In this document: one piece after another, positions 36,990-47,095 of the stretch
How the letters are laid out: every line of letters starts with the position of its first letter
Position numbering within the stretch: position 1 is the stretch's first letter
Assembly: GCA_028277345.1 (NCBI GenBank)
Contig: JANQGM010000026.1
Location: 1-64,000 of the forward strand
DNA: 64,000 nucleotides
From: Candidatus Bipolaricaulota bacterium
GTDB lineage: Bacteria > Bipolaricaulota > Bipolaricaulia > UBA7950 > UBA9294
Reading direction: 5' to 3'
The notes under the pieces: model-generated
Told to the model about the DNA's origin: nothing
Databases searched by the model: none
Seen by the model: only the letters and a program-made list of their open reading frames with translations
Made by a program: the position numbers and the translations under genes

Positions 36990-38246
36990 TTACACCCAGC
37001 CACGCAGCTTCATGGCTTCGGCGACGCGTTGCACGGACACCATGTAGGCGCCGATGCGGTTGTCGACGTTGTGCTCCTTGGCCATATTGTGCGTCTCGTG
37101 GAAGGCCTTCACCATCTTGGCCTTCAACTGAGTGTGAACCTGATCGATCGGCCAGTAGTAGCCGCCGATGTTCTGCACCCACTCGAAGTACGACACGGTC
37201 ACGCCGCCGGCGTTGCACAAGAAATCGGGAATCACGTAGATGCCCTTGCCATGGAGGATAGCGTCGGCTTCGGGCGTCGTCGGGCCGTTGGCGGCTTCGG
37301 CGACGATCTTGGCCTTGACGTTGGCGGCGTTCTTGTCCGTAATGACGTTTTCAATGGCCGCGGGAATGAGAACGTCCACCTCAAGTTCGAGGACTTCATC
37401 ATTCGTAATCGTCTTCAGGCCGTTGAAGCCCGAAAGCGAGCCGTTCTGCTGCTTGAACTGATAGGCGGCTTCAGGATCGATGCCGTTCTCGTCAATGACG
37501 CCGCCACGTGAGTCGGTGATAGCGACGATCTTCGAGCCGGCAAGCTCTTCCATCAGTGTTCCACAGTAGTACCCAGCGTTTCCGTAACCCTGGATGGCAA
37601 CGGTCGCGCCCTTGAGGTCGATGCCGAGTTCCTTGGCGGCCTCGATGATGCAGTAGACGGTTCCGCGAGCGGTTGCATCGCCGCGTCCGAGCGAGCCACC
37701 CAACGGGATCGGCTTACCGGTAATCACGCCGGGCGTGTTGTATCCGCAGATCTTGGAGTATTCATCCATCATCCAAGCCATGATCTGGGGCGTGGTGTAG
37801 ACGTCAGGCGCCGGGATGTCCTTCTCGGGACCGATGAACCGGCCGATGGCGCGGACGAATCCGCGGGCGATGCCTTCCAGCTCTCTCTGAGAGAGTTCCT
37901 TCGGGTTACAGATAACCCCGCCCTTGCCGCCGCCGTACGGGATGTCCACGACAGCCGTTTTCCAGGTCATCCAAGCCGCGAGCGCCTTGACGGTATCGAT
38001 CGTCTCTTCCGGATGGAAGCGAAGACCGCCCTTGGTCGGACCGCGAGCGTCATTGTACTGCACGCGGAAACCGGTGAAGGTCTTGACCGTTCCATCGTCC
38101 ATGCGGACGGGGAAATGGACTTCCAAGATCCTCAGGGGTTCGCGAAGGAGCGCGTGGACCTGGGGATCGAGGTTCAGCTTTTTCGCTGCGGCATCGAGCT
38201 GACGTTGAGAAATCTCAAACGGATTCAGCGTCGGGGCATTAGACAT
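36990..38246 (-). CDS. gdhA: Glutamate dehydrogenase (copy 2)
   Basis: A 418-residue paralogue of copy 1 with the same motifs: [38 protein letters not shown] near 105, [15 protein letters not shown] near 215 and [13 protein letters not shown] near 310. The Rossmann loop is GYGNAG against GFGNVG in copy 1, and the sequences differ widely, so this is an old duplication. CCAGGAGGTTTCTGAT precedes the ATG. It has its own terminator. Confidence 0.93.
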   Translation of the reverse strand: MSNAPTLNPFEISQRQLDAAAKKLNLDPQVHALLREPLRILEVHFPVRMDDGTVKTFTGFRVQYNDARGPTKGGLRFHPEETIDTVKALAAWMTWKTAVVDIPYGGGKGGVICNPKELSQRELEGIARGFVRAIGRFIGPEKDIPAPDVYTTPQIMAWMMDEYSKICGYNTPGVITGKPIPLGGSLGRGDATARGTVYCIIEAAKELGIDLKGATVAIQGYGNAGYYCGTLMEELAGSKIVAITDSRGGVIDENGIDPEAAYQFKQQNGSLSGFNGLKTITNDEVLELEVDVLIPAAIENVITDKNAANVKAKIVAEAANGPTTPEADAILHGKGIYVIPDFLCNAGGVTVSYFEWVQNIGGYYWPIDQVHTQLKAKMVKAFHETHNMAKEHNVDNRIGAYMVSVQRVAEAMKLRGWV

Positions 38247-38383
38247 ATCAGAAACCTCCTGGGTCTGTAGCAATGACCGCCCGATCTGCATTCCTTGGAA
38301 TCCATCCCGAGCGGCGGCGAGATTATACCGGCGCTGGCACAGGTTTCAACGGCTCGACATCCGTGCTTTTGGTGGGTTGAGGG

Positions 38384-39211
38384 CTACAGCTTTTCCAGAA
38401 TCCCCATCATCAATCGGCGCATTTCCTCGCCCTTCAATCGGGTGGTTTCGATGACCTCTTCATGGGTCAGTGTCGCATTCGGATCGACCCCCGCCGCCAA
38501 GTTTGTAGCGATGGAGAGACCCAACACGTTCATCCCCGCATGGGCGGCCACGATCACCTCGGGCACCGTCGACATTCCCACCAGATCGGCCCCCATCGCG
38601 TGGAAGGCGCGAATCTCGGCAGGCGTTTCGTACGAAGGGCCAAGCGCGGCAACATAGACGCCTTCCTTGACGTCGATGCCCTCATCCGCCGCTACGGCGC
38701 GCGCAAGCGCTCGCAGCTCCGGCGTATACGCCGCCGACATATCCGGGAACCGGGGGCCGAGTTCTTCGATGTTGGCGCCCCGAAGCGGATTGACCCCCAG
38801 CATGTTGATGTGGTCGGTCAGGAGAACGAGATCGCCGGCGCAGAAATCAGGATTGATCGCCCCCGAAGCATTGGTCACGATCAAGGTCGGAATCCCGAGC
38901 AAGGCGAACATGCGCGTCGCGAAGCTCACCTCTTCGATCGTGTTTCCTTCGTAGTAGTGCGCGCGGCCACGTTGGATCAGCACCGTCTTTCCACAGAGCG
39001 GGCCAATCCAGAATTCGCCGGAGTGTCCGGCAATCGTCGGAACCGGGAACCCGGGGATCTCAGCACACGGGATGGTGACGCCTCCCTCAGGAAGGCCAAA
39101 GGCATTGGACAATCCCGATCCCAGCGTCATGGCGACGTCCGGCGTCCCCTCCAACTTGGATCGTACGGTATCAACCGCCTTTTTCAGTTTCGCCCAGTGC
39201 CCTTCGTTCAT
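38384..39211 (-). CDS. Purine nucleoside phosphorylase
   Basis: A 275-residue PNP of the trimeric class, splitting purine nucleosides with phosphate. It shows TLGSGLSNAFG near residue 30, GHSGEFWIG, the phosphate-site GRAHYYEG near 80, TNASGAINP near 115, LLTDHINMLGVNPLRG, and GPSYETPAEIRAFHAMGADLVGMSTVPEVI near 190. All are characteristic of the family. GTAGGAGGACGGA precedes the ATG. It is followed by radA upstream on the same strand. Confidence 0.93.
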   Translation of the reverse strand: MNEGHWAKLKKAVDTVRSKLEGTPDVAMTLGSGLSNAFGLPEGGVTIPCAEIPGFPVPTIAGHSGEFWIGPLCGKTVLIQRGRAHYYEGNTIEEVSFATRMFALLGIPTLIVTNASGAINPDFCAGDLVLLTDHINMLGVNPLRGANIEELGPRFPDMSAAYTPELRALARAVAADEGIDVKEGVYVAALGPSYETPAEIRAFHAMGADLVGMSTVPEVIVAAHAGMNVLGLSIATNLAAGVDPNATLTHEEVIETTRLKGEEMRRLMMGILEKL

Positions 39212-39220
39212 TCCGTCCTC

Positions 39221-40567
39221 CTACTCAAAACTCAATGCCGTAATCGCTTCGGATACCCGCTCCACGCCGACGACCTCAAGACCCTTGATCACAGGCAATC
39301 GGGATGCCCGAGGAACGATCATCCTCTCGATTCCCAATTCGCGCGCCTCTGACAGCCGTTCCTTCAATCGCCGTACCGGACGCACCTCACCGGACAGCCC
39401 GACTTCGCCCACAGCGGCCGTTCGGCCCGCCAATGCGCGGTTTCGGAAACTCGACAGTACAGCCGCGATCACGCCGAGGTCCGTCCCACGTTCCCTGACA
39501 TCCAATCCACCAGCCAGGCTTAGATAGACGTCGGCGGAACCGATGTGGACGTCCAGATGCTTCTCCATCACGGCCAGCATAAGGAGGACACGGTTGATGT
39601 CCAACCCTGTGCACCGGCGCTGAGGAACGCCGTACCCGCCGGTCGGCGACACCAGCGCCTGGAGTTCGACCAGGATGGGGCGCGTTCCTTCCAAGACGGG
39701 AACGTAGATTGAGCCTGGCTGTGCGGGGCGGTCCGATTCTCCGAGAAAGAAACGCGATGGGTCCTCGATCTCCACGAGTCCTGCCTCCGTCATCTGAAAA
39801 ACGGCCACTTCGTTGGTCGCGCCGAATCGGTTCTTGACCGAGCGCAGCATGCGCACATCTTCGGTACGGCTTCCCTCCAAGTAGATGGCCACGTCGACCA
39901 AATGCTCAACCGTTTTCGGTCCCGCAAACGCACCTTCTTTGGTGATATGCCCAACGAGGAACGTCGTCATGCCCTTGGCCTTGGTGAGTTGAATCAGCGC
40001 GGAACTCACCTCGCGCAACTGCTTGACGGACCCGGCTTCCCCGGCCACGCGCTCATCCGCCGTCGTCTGAATCGAATCGACAATGAGAACGACCGGCTCG
40101 ACCTGCTCAACGGCTGCCATCATGCGATGAAGCGCCTGCTCCGAAAGGACGAATAGCCGGTCGGACGTTGCCCCGATACGGGAGGCACGCAGTTTGACTT
40201 GTCCCTCGGATTCTTCGCCGGAGATATAGAGGACCTTCCCAACGGAGCACGCCATCGATTCGGCAAGTTGCAGAAGAAGCGTCGATTTGCCGATGCCCGG
40301 CTCGCCGCCGAACAGCACGACGCCCCCCGGAACGAGGCCGCCGCCGAGCAAGCGATCGACTTCCGACAACCCGCAGGGGGTTCGTTCAACGTCCCCCACA
40401 TCGATATCGGAGATCGACCGCAGCTCCTCGCCCAACCAGGTAACGTCCGGTGCGCCGGCAGCGGCATCGTCGCGCAGCTCTGTCAGCGAATCCCACTGCC
40501 CGCATCCTGGACAGCGCCCGAACCACTTCACCGATCGATGGCCGCACTGCTCGCAGACAAACGGCAT
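39221..40567 (-). CDS. radA: DNA repair protein RadA
   Basis: RadA processes recombination intermediates with RecA. The 448-residue protein has the N-terminal zinc finger CEQCGHRSVKWFGRCPGC, Walker A GEPGIGKST near 97, the RadA-specific KNRFGATNEVAVF near 255 and a Lon-protease-like C-terminal domain (ALVSPTGGYGVPQRR, GGLDVRE, VGEVGLSGEVRPV). I start at the ATG of MPFVCEQCG; the ORF extends 62 codons upstream but inside clpC. It follows clpC by two bases. Confidence 0.95.
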   Translation of the reverse strand: MPFVCEQCGHRSVKWFGRCPGCGQWDSLTELRDDAAAGAPDVTWLGEELRSISDIDVGDVERTPCGLSEVDRLLGGGLVPGGVVLFGGEPGIGKSTLLLQLAESMACSVGKVLYISGEESEGQVKLRASRIGATSDRLFVLSEQALHRMMAAVEQVEPVVLIVDSIQTTADERVAGEAGSVKQLREVSSALIQLTKAKGMTTFLVGHITKEGAFAGPKTVEHLVDVAIYLEGSRTEDVRMLRSVKNRFGATNEVAVFQMTEAGLVEIEDPSRFFLGESDRPAQPGSIYVPVLEGTRPILVELQALVSPTGGYGVPQRRCTGLDINRVLLMLAVMEKHLDVHIGSADVYLSLAGGLDVRERGTDLGVIAAVLSSFRNRALAGRTAAVGEVGLSGEVRPVRRLKERLSEARELGIERMIVPRASRLPVIKGLEVVGVERVSEAITALSFE

Positions 40568-40569
40568 GT

Positions 40570-42990
40570 CTAGTCCGGATGCGTGAACCGAATCTCGTCG
40601 CCATCGGCGATCGCATGGACCTCGCTGTCGGCAACGATGTTCCCAAGCAGAATCTCCTCGGAAATCGGATTCTCGACGTAGCGTTCGATCGTGCGGCGCA
40701 TCGGACGCGCACCGTACTTGGGATCGTAGCCCTTGTCGATAAGCAGCTCCCATGCGGAGGGATCGAGCGTCAGCGTAACCTCTCGTTCTTCGACCAGCCG
40801 TTCCTGAAGCTCGTGAATCATGAGATCGGCGATCTCCTTCACCTGCTCCTTGTTGAGCTGATGGAAGACGATAATGTCGTCAAGCCGGTTTAAGAATTCA
40901 GGGCGGAAGACCTTTCGCCCCTCGGCAGTTACGCGATCCTTCATCTCCTGATAGGATTCTTCCGAATGGTCGACGTTGTCCGTGAACCCGAGGGTATCAC
41001 GGTCCGTGATGAACTCGGACCCGACATTCGAGGTCATGATGAGTACGGTATTGCGGAAATCGACGCGGCGTCCTTGCGAATCCGTGAGAATGCCGTCCTC
41101 CATCACTTGAAGAAGGATGTTAAACACATCGCGGTGCGCCTTTTCGATCTCATCGAACAACACCACCGAATAGGGTCGGTGCCGGACCTTCTCGGTCAGT
41201 TCGCCCGCTTCGTCGTAGCCCACGTAGCCCGGAGGGGCTCCCGTCAATCGAGAGACCGAGAATCGTTCCATGTATTCGGACATATCGACGCGGATCAGCG
41301 CGTCTTCATCGCCGAACAGGAATTCCGCCAGCGTCTTGGATAGCTCCGTCTTTCCCACACCCGTCGGTCCCAGGAACATGAACACGCCGACAGGACGCTT
41401 CGGATTCTTGACCCCGGCATAGGCGCGGCGAATGGAGCGGGACACCGCTTGAACGGCTTCGTCTTGCGCGATCAGGCGGTCGTGGATCTTCTCTTCCATG
41501 CTGACCAGGCGCGCCGTCTCTTCTTCCTGCACGTGCCCGATCGGCACCCCGGTCCATGCGGCCACCATCTGGGCGATATCCTTGCCCGTCGTCTCCAGCT
41601 TGGCGCCTTCGTAGGCCTCTTCGGACAGCGCGTGAATGCGCGTGACGATCGCATCCTTCTCATCCCGCAGCCCGGCCGCCTGCTCATAGTCTTGAGCGGC
41701 AACGGCTTCCTGTTCGCGTTCGTCAATCTCGTCAACCTGTTCTTGAAGGTCGCGAATCTCATCCGGCATGCGCGTGCCTTGCAACTTGATCCGAGCTGCC
41801 GTCTCGTCGATCACGTCGATCGCCTTGTCGGGCAAGAATTGGTCGGTCACGTACCGATCAGAGAGGCGGGCGGCTTGGTGCAATGCATCGTCGGTGATGC
41901 TGACGCCATGATGCTTCTCATAGCGAGGCCGCAGGCCCTTCAGAATCCGAACGGTCTGCTCGACCGAAGGTTCTTCGACATAGATGGTCTTGAACCGCCG
42001 CTTGAGCGCGGGGTCCTTTTCCACCGACTTCCGGTATTCATCGAGGGTTGCGGTTCCAATACACTGAATGGCGCCCGACGCCAGCGGCGGTTTGAGAATT
42101 GACGAGGCGTCAATCGCACCTTCGGCACCACCTGCGCCGACCACCGTTTGCAGTTCATCGATGAACAAAATCACGTTGTCCGTCTCAGAGACCTTCGTGA
42201 TAAGCGCCTTCAGGCGCTGCTCGAACTCGCCGCGGTATTTCGTCCCCGCGACCACCGAAGCCATGTCCAATTCCAAGATTTCCTTGGACTGAAGAATGGC
42301 CGGGACATCGCCTTGCGCGATTCGCTGGGCGAGCCCTTCGACCACCGCTGTCTTGCCCACCCCGGATTCGCCGATGAGCGCCGGGTTGTTCTTCTTGCGG
42401 CGTGTCAACGTCTGGATGATGCGCTCCATCTCCTCATCGCGACCGATGACGGGATCAAGGTGTCCGGCCGCGGCCTCTTCGACAAGGTTGCGCCCGAATT
42501 CCGACAGATCGCCCTTTCGCTTCTGCGGACGCCGTCCGGTTCGTACCGTCATTCCGATGCCTGAGGACCGGAGGAAGAATGCGCGCGTCTTGTTCAGATC
42601 GACGTCCAGATGCTGCAGCAGGGCGGCGCCCGTCCCTTCGCCGTCTCGGAGCATCCCCATCAGCAGGTGTTCGGGAAGGATGGCATTGAGATTGGCGCGC
42701 CGGGCTTCCTCGAAGCTCAGCTTCATGACGCGTTTCAATCGCGGCGTCGGCTCCAAATCATCGGCGGATAAGCGTACATCGCCCCGCCCCTTCTCTTCTT
42801 CAATGAGTGAGGCGATCTTGTCGTAGGTCACGCCCTGGGACGTCAAAAACTGCTGAACCGTCGATTCCGGAATCTTCAAGAACGCAAGCAACAGGTGCTC
42901 GGTTCCTACATAGCTGTGGTGCCAAGTTTCGGCTTCCTCTTGGGAGACCGCAATGATTTCCATCGATTCGCGCGAGAAGCGATCGTACAT
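40570..42990 (-). CDS. clpC: Clp protease ATPase subunit ClpC
   Basis: An 806-residue Hsp100 unfoldase that feeds proteins to ClpP. It has the Clp N-domain (1-140, MYDRFSRESMEIIAVSQEEA), AAA domain 1 with GESGVGKTAVVEG near 205, an UVR-like middle segment (EAVAAQDYEQAAGLRDEKDA near 425), and AAA domain 2 with GPTGVGKTELSK near 545. The C-terminal small domain ends the chain. CAGGAGGAAAG precedes the ATG. The mcsA and mcsB genes, usual neighbours in Firmicutes, are missing. Confidence 0.95.
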   Translation of the reverse strand: MYDRFSRESMEIIAVSQEEAETWHHSYVGTEHLLLAFLKIPESTVQQFLTSQGVTYDKIASLIEEEKGRGDVRLSADDLEPTPRLKRVMKLSFEEARRANLNAILPEHLLMGMLRDGEGTGAALLQHLDVDLNKTRAFFLRSSGIGMTVRTGRRPQKRKGDLSEFGRNLVEEAAAGHLDPVIGRDEEMERIIQTLTRRKKNNPALIGESGVGKTAVVEGLAQRIAQGDVPAILQSKEILELDMASVVAGTKYRGEFEQRLKALITKVSETDNVILFIDELQTVVGAGGAEGAIDASSILKPPLASGAIQCIGTATLDEYRKSVEKDPALKRRFKTIYVEEPSVEQTVRILKGLRPRYEKHHGVSITDDALHQAARLSDRYVTDQFLPDKAIDVIDETAARIKLQGTRMPDEIRDLQEQVDEIDEREQEAVAAQDYEQAAGLRDEKDAIVTRIHALSEEAYEGAKLETTGKDIAQMVAAWTGVPIGHVQEEETARLVSMEEKIHDRLIAQDEAVQAVSRSIRRAYAGVKNPKRPVGVFMFLGPTGVGKTELSKTLAEFLFGDEDALIRVDMSEYMERFSVSRLTGAPPGYVGYDEAGELTEKVRHRPYSVVLFDEIEKAHRDVFNILLQVMEDGILTDSQGRRVDFRNTVLIMTSNVGSEFITDRDTLGFTDNVDHSEESYQEMKDRVTAEGRKVFRPEFLNRLDDIIVFHQLNKEQVKEIADLMIHELQERLVEEREVTLTLDPSAWELLIDKGYDPKYGARPMRRTIERYVENPISEEILLGNIVADSEVHAIADGDEIRFTHPD

Positions 42991-43055
42991 CTTTCCTCCT
43001 GAAAGGGTCCCTCAATTCGCACACAGTATACGCGGCGGGCAATCCCAAGCAACCG

Positions 43056-43619
43056 CTATTCCCATCGGTTAAAACGAGTCATGGCCTCGTCAATGCCGTG
43101 GTCGCAGAACGCGTCGATCGCTTCAACCGCACTGCGAAGCGATGGGAGGACGCGCTCCCATTCCGTCGGGCTGAACCGGTCGAGCACAAAGTCCCGCCCG
43201 GTCTCGTCCCGTCCGTCGATCTCAATCCCCACTCGAAGACGCGGAACCGATTCCGTTCCCAACGCGCCGATCACCGACTCAATGCCCTTGTGAGACCCCG
43301 CGCCTCCCGAGGCCCGGAGCCTTAGCCGCCCCAGCGGCAGATCGAGATCGTCATAGATCACCAAGGCGTCCTCGGGAGAGAGCCCGTATTTCGCCAATGT
43401 CGGTCGAACCGCCCGTCCGGACTCATTCATGTAGGTCATCGGCTTGACCAACACTAGGTCACCGTGAGAATAGACAAGGGCGGAGTTTTCGATCCGCCCT
43501 TTCCGTTTGACCTTCCGCACCTTTCGGTACAGGTCGATGACTTGAAATCCGATGTTATGCCGCGAGAGGGCATAGGGCAGTCCCGGGTTTCCGAGCCCGA
43601 AGACCGCCCGCGTCGCCAT
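43056..43619 (-). CDS. pth: Peptidyl-tRNA hydrolase
   Basis: Pth frees tRNA from peptides dropped by stalled ribosomes. The 187-residue protein has FGLGNPGLPYALSRHNIGF at the start with the catalytic His, VKPMTYMNESGRAV near 60, VIYDDLDLPLGRLRLRASGGAGSHKGIESVI near 88 with the catalytic Asp, and LRVGIEI. Its ATG is two bases after the rplY stop, the usual rplY-pth pairing. Confidence 0.95.
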   Translation of the reverse strand: MATRAVFGLGNPGLPYALSRHNIGFQVIDLYRKVRKVKRKGRIENSALVYSHGDLVLVKPMTYMNESGRAVRPTLAKYGLSPEDALVIYDDLDLPLGRLRLRASGGAGSHKGIESVIGALGTESVPRLRVGIEIDGRDETGRDFVLDRFSPTEWERVLPSLRSAVEAIDAFCDHGIDEAMTRFNRWE

Positions 43620-43621
43620 CC

Positions 43622-44257
43622 CTATTCCTCTGCGGTCGCTTCTTCCGTGGCTTCCGCGGCTTCGCCCTCTTCACCCTCGGCAAGCTCGTCACCCTCGGCT
43701 TCTTCTTCATCCGCGAGCAATCCGCGCGGCGCCATCACGGTAACGATCACGCGCTCCGGTGGCAGCATGGGCTCAACCTCACCGAACTCCACATCCGAGA
43801 TATGAATGGATTCGCCCAAATCGAGGTCCGTGACATCGATCGTGATCAAGGCGGGAACGTTTCTGGCCAACCCATGGACAGGAATCGTATTGAACAGAAC
43901 GTTGAGGATACCGCCTGACTTCAGTCCCACGCATTCACCGGTGATCCGAACGGGGACCTCCAAATTGAGCGGACTGTCGACATCCGGATGGTAAAAATCA
44001 ACGTGAAGCGGTTCATCGGTAATCGGATCGTAATCCACGACCTTCAGAAAGACGTCCGTTCCTTCCTTATCGCCGATCGCAAGGCTGATGAGCGAGCTTC
44101 GCGTGATCTTGGAGAACAAGGATTGCAGGTCTTTCCGTGCAATCGAAATCGACGTCGATTCGATGGAAGGCCCGTACACGACACCGGGCACGAAACCCGA
44201 GCGGCGTAGTTCTCCAGCCTTTCCTGCTGATCGTTCTTTAACTTGCAACGTATGCAT
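43622..44257 (-). CDS. rplY: Ribosomal protein L25 (long, CTC-type)
   Basis: L25/TL5 binds 5S rRNA. The 211-residue protein has the N-terminal L25 domain (about 1-90, RRSGFVPGVVYGPSIESTSI) and the C-terminal TL5 domain (about 95-180, VPVRITGECVGLKSGGILNVL). The last 30 residues are Glu/Ala-rich and acidic, echoing the S16 tail. It lies between prs and pth, a common order. Confidence 0.93.
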   Translation of the reverse strand: MHTLQVKERSAGKAGELRRSGFVPGVVYGPSIESTSISIARKDLQSLFSKITRSSLISLAIGDKEGTDVFLKVVDYDPITDEPLHVDFYHPDVDSPLNLEVPVRITGECVGLKSGGILNVLFNTIPVHGLARNVPALITIDVTDLDLGESIHISDVEFGEVEPMLPPERVIVTVMAPRGLLADEEEAEGDELAEGEEGEAAEATEEATAEE

Positions 44258-44281
44258 TCGTACACCCCGAACTTTGTCTTC

Positions 44282-45238
44282 CTAATAGTGAGGGAACAAC
44301 TGACTCACCGAGCGATCCTCAAACACTTGCCGGATCGTCTTCGCCAGGTGTGCTCCCACAGAGACATAATCAATCTTATCGCTCTGTAAAGCGCATTGGT
44401 TGGTGATGGTATTGGTGACCACAACCCTTTTCAAGGGCGATTCCTCAAGAATCCTGACGGCATCCCCGCTGAATACGCCGTGAGCGCAATAGGCGGATAC
44501 CTCGGTGGCGCCCGTTTCAAGCAGAATCTCACCGGCCTTGACCAACGTCCCTCCCGAGGCAATGATGTCATCCACCAGCACAGCTCGCTTGCCCACGACA
44601 TCACCAATGACGTTAAACACCTTGACCGATCGGCTGTCTTGCGAGCGGCGTTTCTCCAACACCGCCAGCGGCGCGTCAACGCGCTCCGCGAGCAAACGAG
44701 CGCGGTTGGTCGCCCCGGTATCCGGTGCCACGATGACGAGATCCTCCATTGACGCTTCCACGTCTCGCATGTATTCGGCGAAGATGAAGTCCGCTCGCAA
44801 GTTGTCCACTGGAATATTGAAGAAGCCTTGAATCTGTCCGACATGGAGGTCCATTGTCAACACACGGTCCGCCCCAGCGGTTTCGATCATATTGGCCACC
44901 AATCGGGCGGAGATGGGTACGCGTCCGGTATGTTTCCGGTCCTGCCGCGCATAGCCGAAATAGGGGATGACGGCAATCACTTTCCGTGCTGATGCACGCC
45001 GCAGCGCGTCAATGAGGATCAGCAATTCCATCAAGTTGTCATTGACAGGAGGGCAGGTCGGCTGCAGGACGAAGACATCGGCGCCGCGGACGGTTTCCTG
45101 GATGTGAACTCGGATTTCGCCATCAGCGAATTTCTCGACGCGGCCGCTACATGTCTCCGTCGCCAGCTCGGATGAGATTTCACGAGCCAATTGAGGATTG
45201 GCGTTCCCGGCGATGAGCTTCAGCTGCCTATTGATCAT
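44282..45238 (-). CDS. prs: Ribose-phosphate pyrophosphokinase
   Basis: Prs makes PRPP from ribose 5-phosphate and ATP for nucleotide, His and Trp synthesis. The 318-residue protein has [10 protein letters not shown] at the start, [16 protein letters not shown] near 38, [27 protein letters not shown] near 95, the metal site [11 protein letters not shown] near 130, and the PRPP loop [16 protein letters not shown] near 220. Overlaps the end of the GlmU-like gene by 11 bases; AAGGAGGACGAATCGG precedes the ATG. Confidence 0.95.
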   Translation of the reverse strand: MINRQLKLIAGNANPQLAREISSELATETCSGRVEKFADGEIRVHIQETVRGADVFVLQPTCPPVNDNLMELLILIDALRRASARKVIAVIPYFGYARQDRKHTGRVPISARLVANMIETAGADRVLTMDLHVGQIQGFFNIPVDNLRADFIFAEYMRDVEASMEDLVIVAPDTGATNRARLLAERVDAPLAVLEKRRSQDSRSVKVFNVIGDVVGKRAVLVDDIIASGGTLVKAGEILLETGATEVSAYCAHGVFSGDAVRILEESPLKRVVVTNTITNQCALQSDKIDYVSVGAHLAKTIRQVFEDRSVSQLFPHY

Positions 45239-45935
45239 CCGATTCGTCCTCCTTGGCCGATGGGCCGGAGCGCTTGTTCACTTGACGCGCCCTTCCGAAT
45301 GCGAGGCACTCTGGTGGAACGTCCTCAGTAATGGTGGACCCTGCGGCGATGTAGGCGTTCTCACCCACAGTCACCGGCGCTATGAGCGCGGAATGGCTGC
45401 CGATGAAGGCGCCTGCACCGATCGAAGTTCGTTTCTTGTCCTTCCCGTCGTAATTGCAAGTGATCGTTCCTGCGCCAATGTTGGCCGCTTCACCGATCTC
45501 GACATCGCCCAGATACGACAGGTGGCCGGCCTTGACGCCACGAGCCAACTGCGCGTTCTTGATTTCTACGAAATTACCAACTCGCGCATCGGGACCAACG
45601 TCCGATCCCGGTCGAAGGTGGGCATAGGGACCAACGGTCGACCGTTCGCGGATCGTCGAGGATTCGATCACCGAATAGCGAATGACACAATCGGGTTCAA
45701 TGACCGAGTCTTCAACCCAGCAATCAGGACCAACCCGCGCCCCACGTCCGATCACGGTTTGGCCGCGAAGATGCGTCCCCGGGAAAAGGCACGCGCCCGG
45801 AGAAACCTGGACCTGGGGATCAACATAGGTGCGATCGGGATCGACGATCTCAACTCCAGCCGTTGACAGCGCCTCGATAATCCGCCGGCGCTGTTCGAGG
45901 CTGATTTCGGATCGCGTTGGATCGTGCCCTGCCAT
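45228..45935 (-). CDS. GlmU C-terminal acetyltransferase domain, stand-alone
   Basis: A 235-residue left-handed beta-helix protein corresponding to the acetyltransferase half of GlmU, which makes N-acetylglucosamine 1-phosphate. It has hexapeptide repeats ([24 protein letters not shown]), [25 protein letters not shown] with the catalytic-region His, and [16 protein letters not shown]. The uridyltransferase half (LAAGxGTRM at the start) is missing: the protein begins about 30 residues before the helix. The C-terminal tail is Ser/Asp-rich. An extra ATG lies three bases upstream. GlmU itself usually sits next to prs, so this is likely a split or reduced glmU. Confidence 0.8.
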   Translation of the reverse strand: MAGHDPTRSEISLEQRRRIIEALSTAGVEIVDPDRTYVDPQVQVSPGACLFPGTHLRGQTVIGRGARVGPDCWVEDSVIEPDCVIRYSVIESSTIRERSTVGPYAHLRPGSDVGPDARVGNFVEIKNAQLARGVKAGHLSYLGDVEIGEAANIGAGTITCNYDGKDKKRTSIGAGAFIGSHSALIAPVTVGENAYIAAGSTITEDVPPECLAFGRARQVNKRSGPSAKEDESDDQ

Positions 45936-46008
45936 CATCTCTCACCCGAATCGATGATACGCCAGGTGGCGAAGAACGATCAAGATGTATGACCAATTCA
46001 AACGCGCT

Positions 46009-46038
46009 TGCGGACGGCGTCCAGCCCTGCCTATACTT
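46009..46038 (+). promoter_or_regulatory. Putative trpS promoter
   Basis: TTGCGG at 46009-46014, 18 bases, TATACT at 46033-46038. The predicted start near 46045 coincides with a stem-loop, GTCCATGG/CCATGGAC at 46045-46065, which may shield the mRNA 5' end. Confidence 0.45.
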
Positions 46039-46087
46039 TGCGCGTCCATGGGAGCTCCATGGACGATTTCATCCAAGGAGGTGGTCG

Positions 46088-47095
46088 ATGATGGTTACGC
46101 GCGTTTTTTCAGGGATTCAGCCGACCGGCACACTTCACATTGGCAATTATTTCGGGGCGGTTCGGAATTGGGCGACCATGCAGGACGACGTCGAGAGCAT
46201 CATCTGCATCGTCGACTACCACGCCATCACGATCGATATTGATCCCAAGACCTTGCGCCACGCCTCGCTGGCCATGGCCACCGATTTGATCGCCTGTGGC
46301 ATCGACCCGGAGAAAACGATTCTCTTCGTCCAATCCGATGTTCCCGCCCACACCGAACTGTCTTGGATTTTGGGTTGCGTCACGTCATTCGGCGATCTGT
46401 CCCGAATGACGCAGTTCAAGGACAAGTCGGAGAAACAGGCATTTGTCTCCGCCGGGCTGTTCACCTATCCCGTGCTTCAGGCCGCCGACATCCTCTTGTA
46501 CTTGGCTGACGGCGTGCCGGTGGGAGAGGACCAAGTGCAGCATCTGGAACTCTCGAGACGCATTGCGCGGCGATTCAACTCGCGGTTCGGCGAGTTGTTT
46601 CCCGAACCCAAGCCGGTCGTCGGCGAGAAGGGCGCGCGCATCATGTCGCTGTCCGATCCTGGAGCCAAGATGAGCAAGTCGACGGGAGAATCCCACTATG
46701 TCGGCGTGATGGAACCTGAGGCATCCATTCGCAAGAAGGTGCGCTCGGCGGTCACTGATATGGGGTTGGAAGCCGGACACGAGATGTCCCCCGGCGTGGC
46801 CAACCTTTTTGAAGTTCTCGAACTCTCGGTGGAATCGACGGGAGAAACCGGCTTGGTCGAGGAGCTGAGAGCCGATTTCGAGAACGGCACGCTCATGTAC
46901 TCCAAGCTCAAGGACGCCGTGTTCGAGCAGTTGATGGCGATCATTCGTCCGATCCAAGAGCACCGCGCCCAGTTGGAGGCCTCCGGCGAGGTACTGGACA
47001 TGCTTCATTCCGGTGCCCAGCGCGCGCAGGCGATTGCCTCGGAGACGATCGCTCGCGCCCGATCGATGGTGGGACTCGGGACTCGCGCCGACTAG
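46088..47095 (+). CDS. trpS: Tryptophanyl-tRNA synthetase
   Basis: Class I synthetase charging tRNA-Trp. The 335-residue protein has FSGIQPTGTLHIGNYFGAV (HIGN signature, residues about 8-26), VDYHAITI, PVLQAADILLY, VPVGEDQVQHLELSRRIARRFN near 150 and the KMSKS loop as KMSKST near 200. AAGGAGGTGGTCG lies before ATG ATG; either Met may start. The ORF extends far upstream but over the promoter. It is convergent with nrdG, overlapping by four bases. Confidence 0.95.
   Translation: MMVTRVFSGIQPTGTLHIGNYFGAVRNWATMQDDVESIICIVDYHAITIDIDPKTLRHASLAMATDLIACGIDPEKTILFVQSDVPAHTELSWILGCVTSFGDLSRMTQFKDKSEKQAFVSAGLFTYPVLQAADILLYLADGVPVGEDQVQHLELSRRIARRFNSRFGELFPEPKPVVGEKGARIMSLSDPGAKMSKSTGESHYVGVMEPEASIRKKVRSAVTDMGLEAGHEMSPGVANLFEVLELSVESTGETGLVEELRADFENGTLMYSKLKDAVFEQLMAIIRPIQEHRAQLEASGEVLDMLHSGAQRAQAIASETIARARSMVGLGTRAD

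Noticed and set aside
35515-37047. 510-codon ORF antisense to gdh copy 1
   Set aside because: Antisense shadow over a clear gene, without ribosome site or family motifs.
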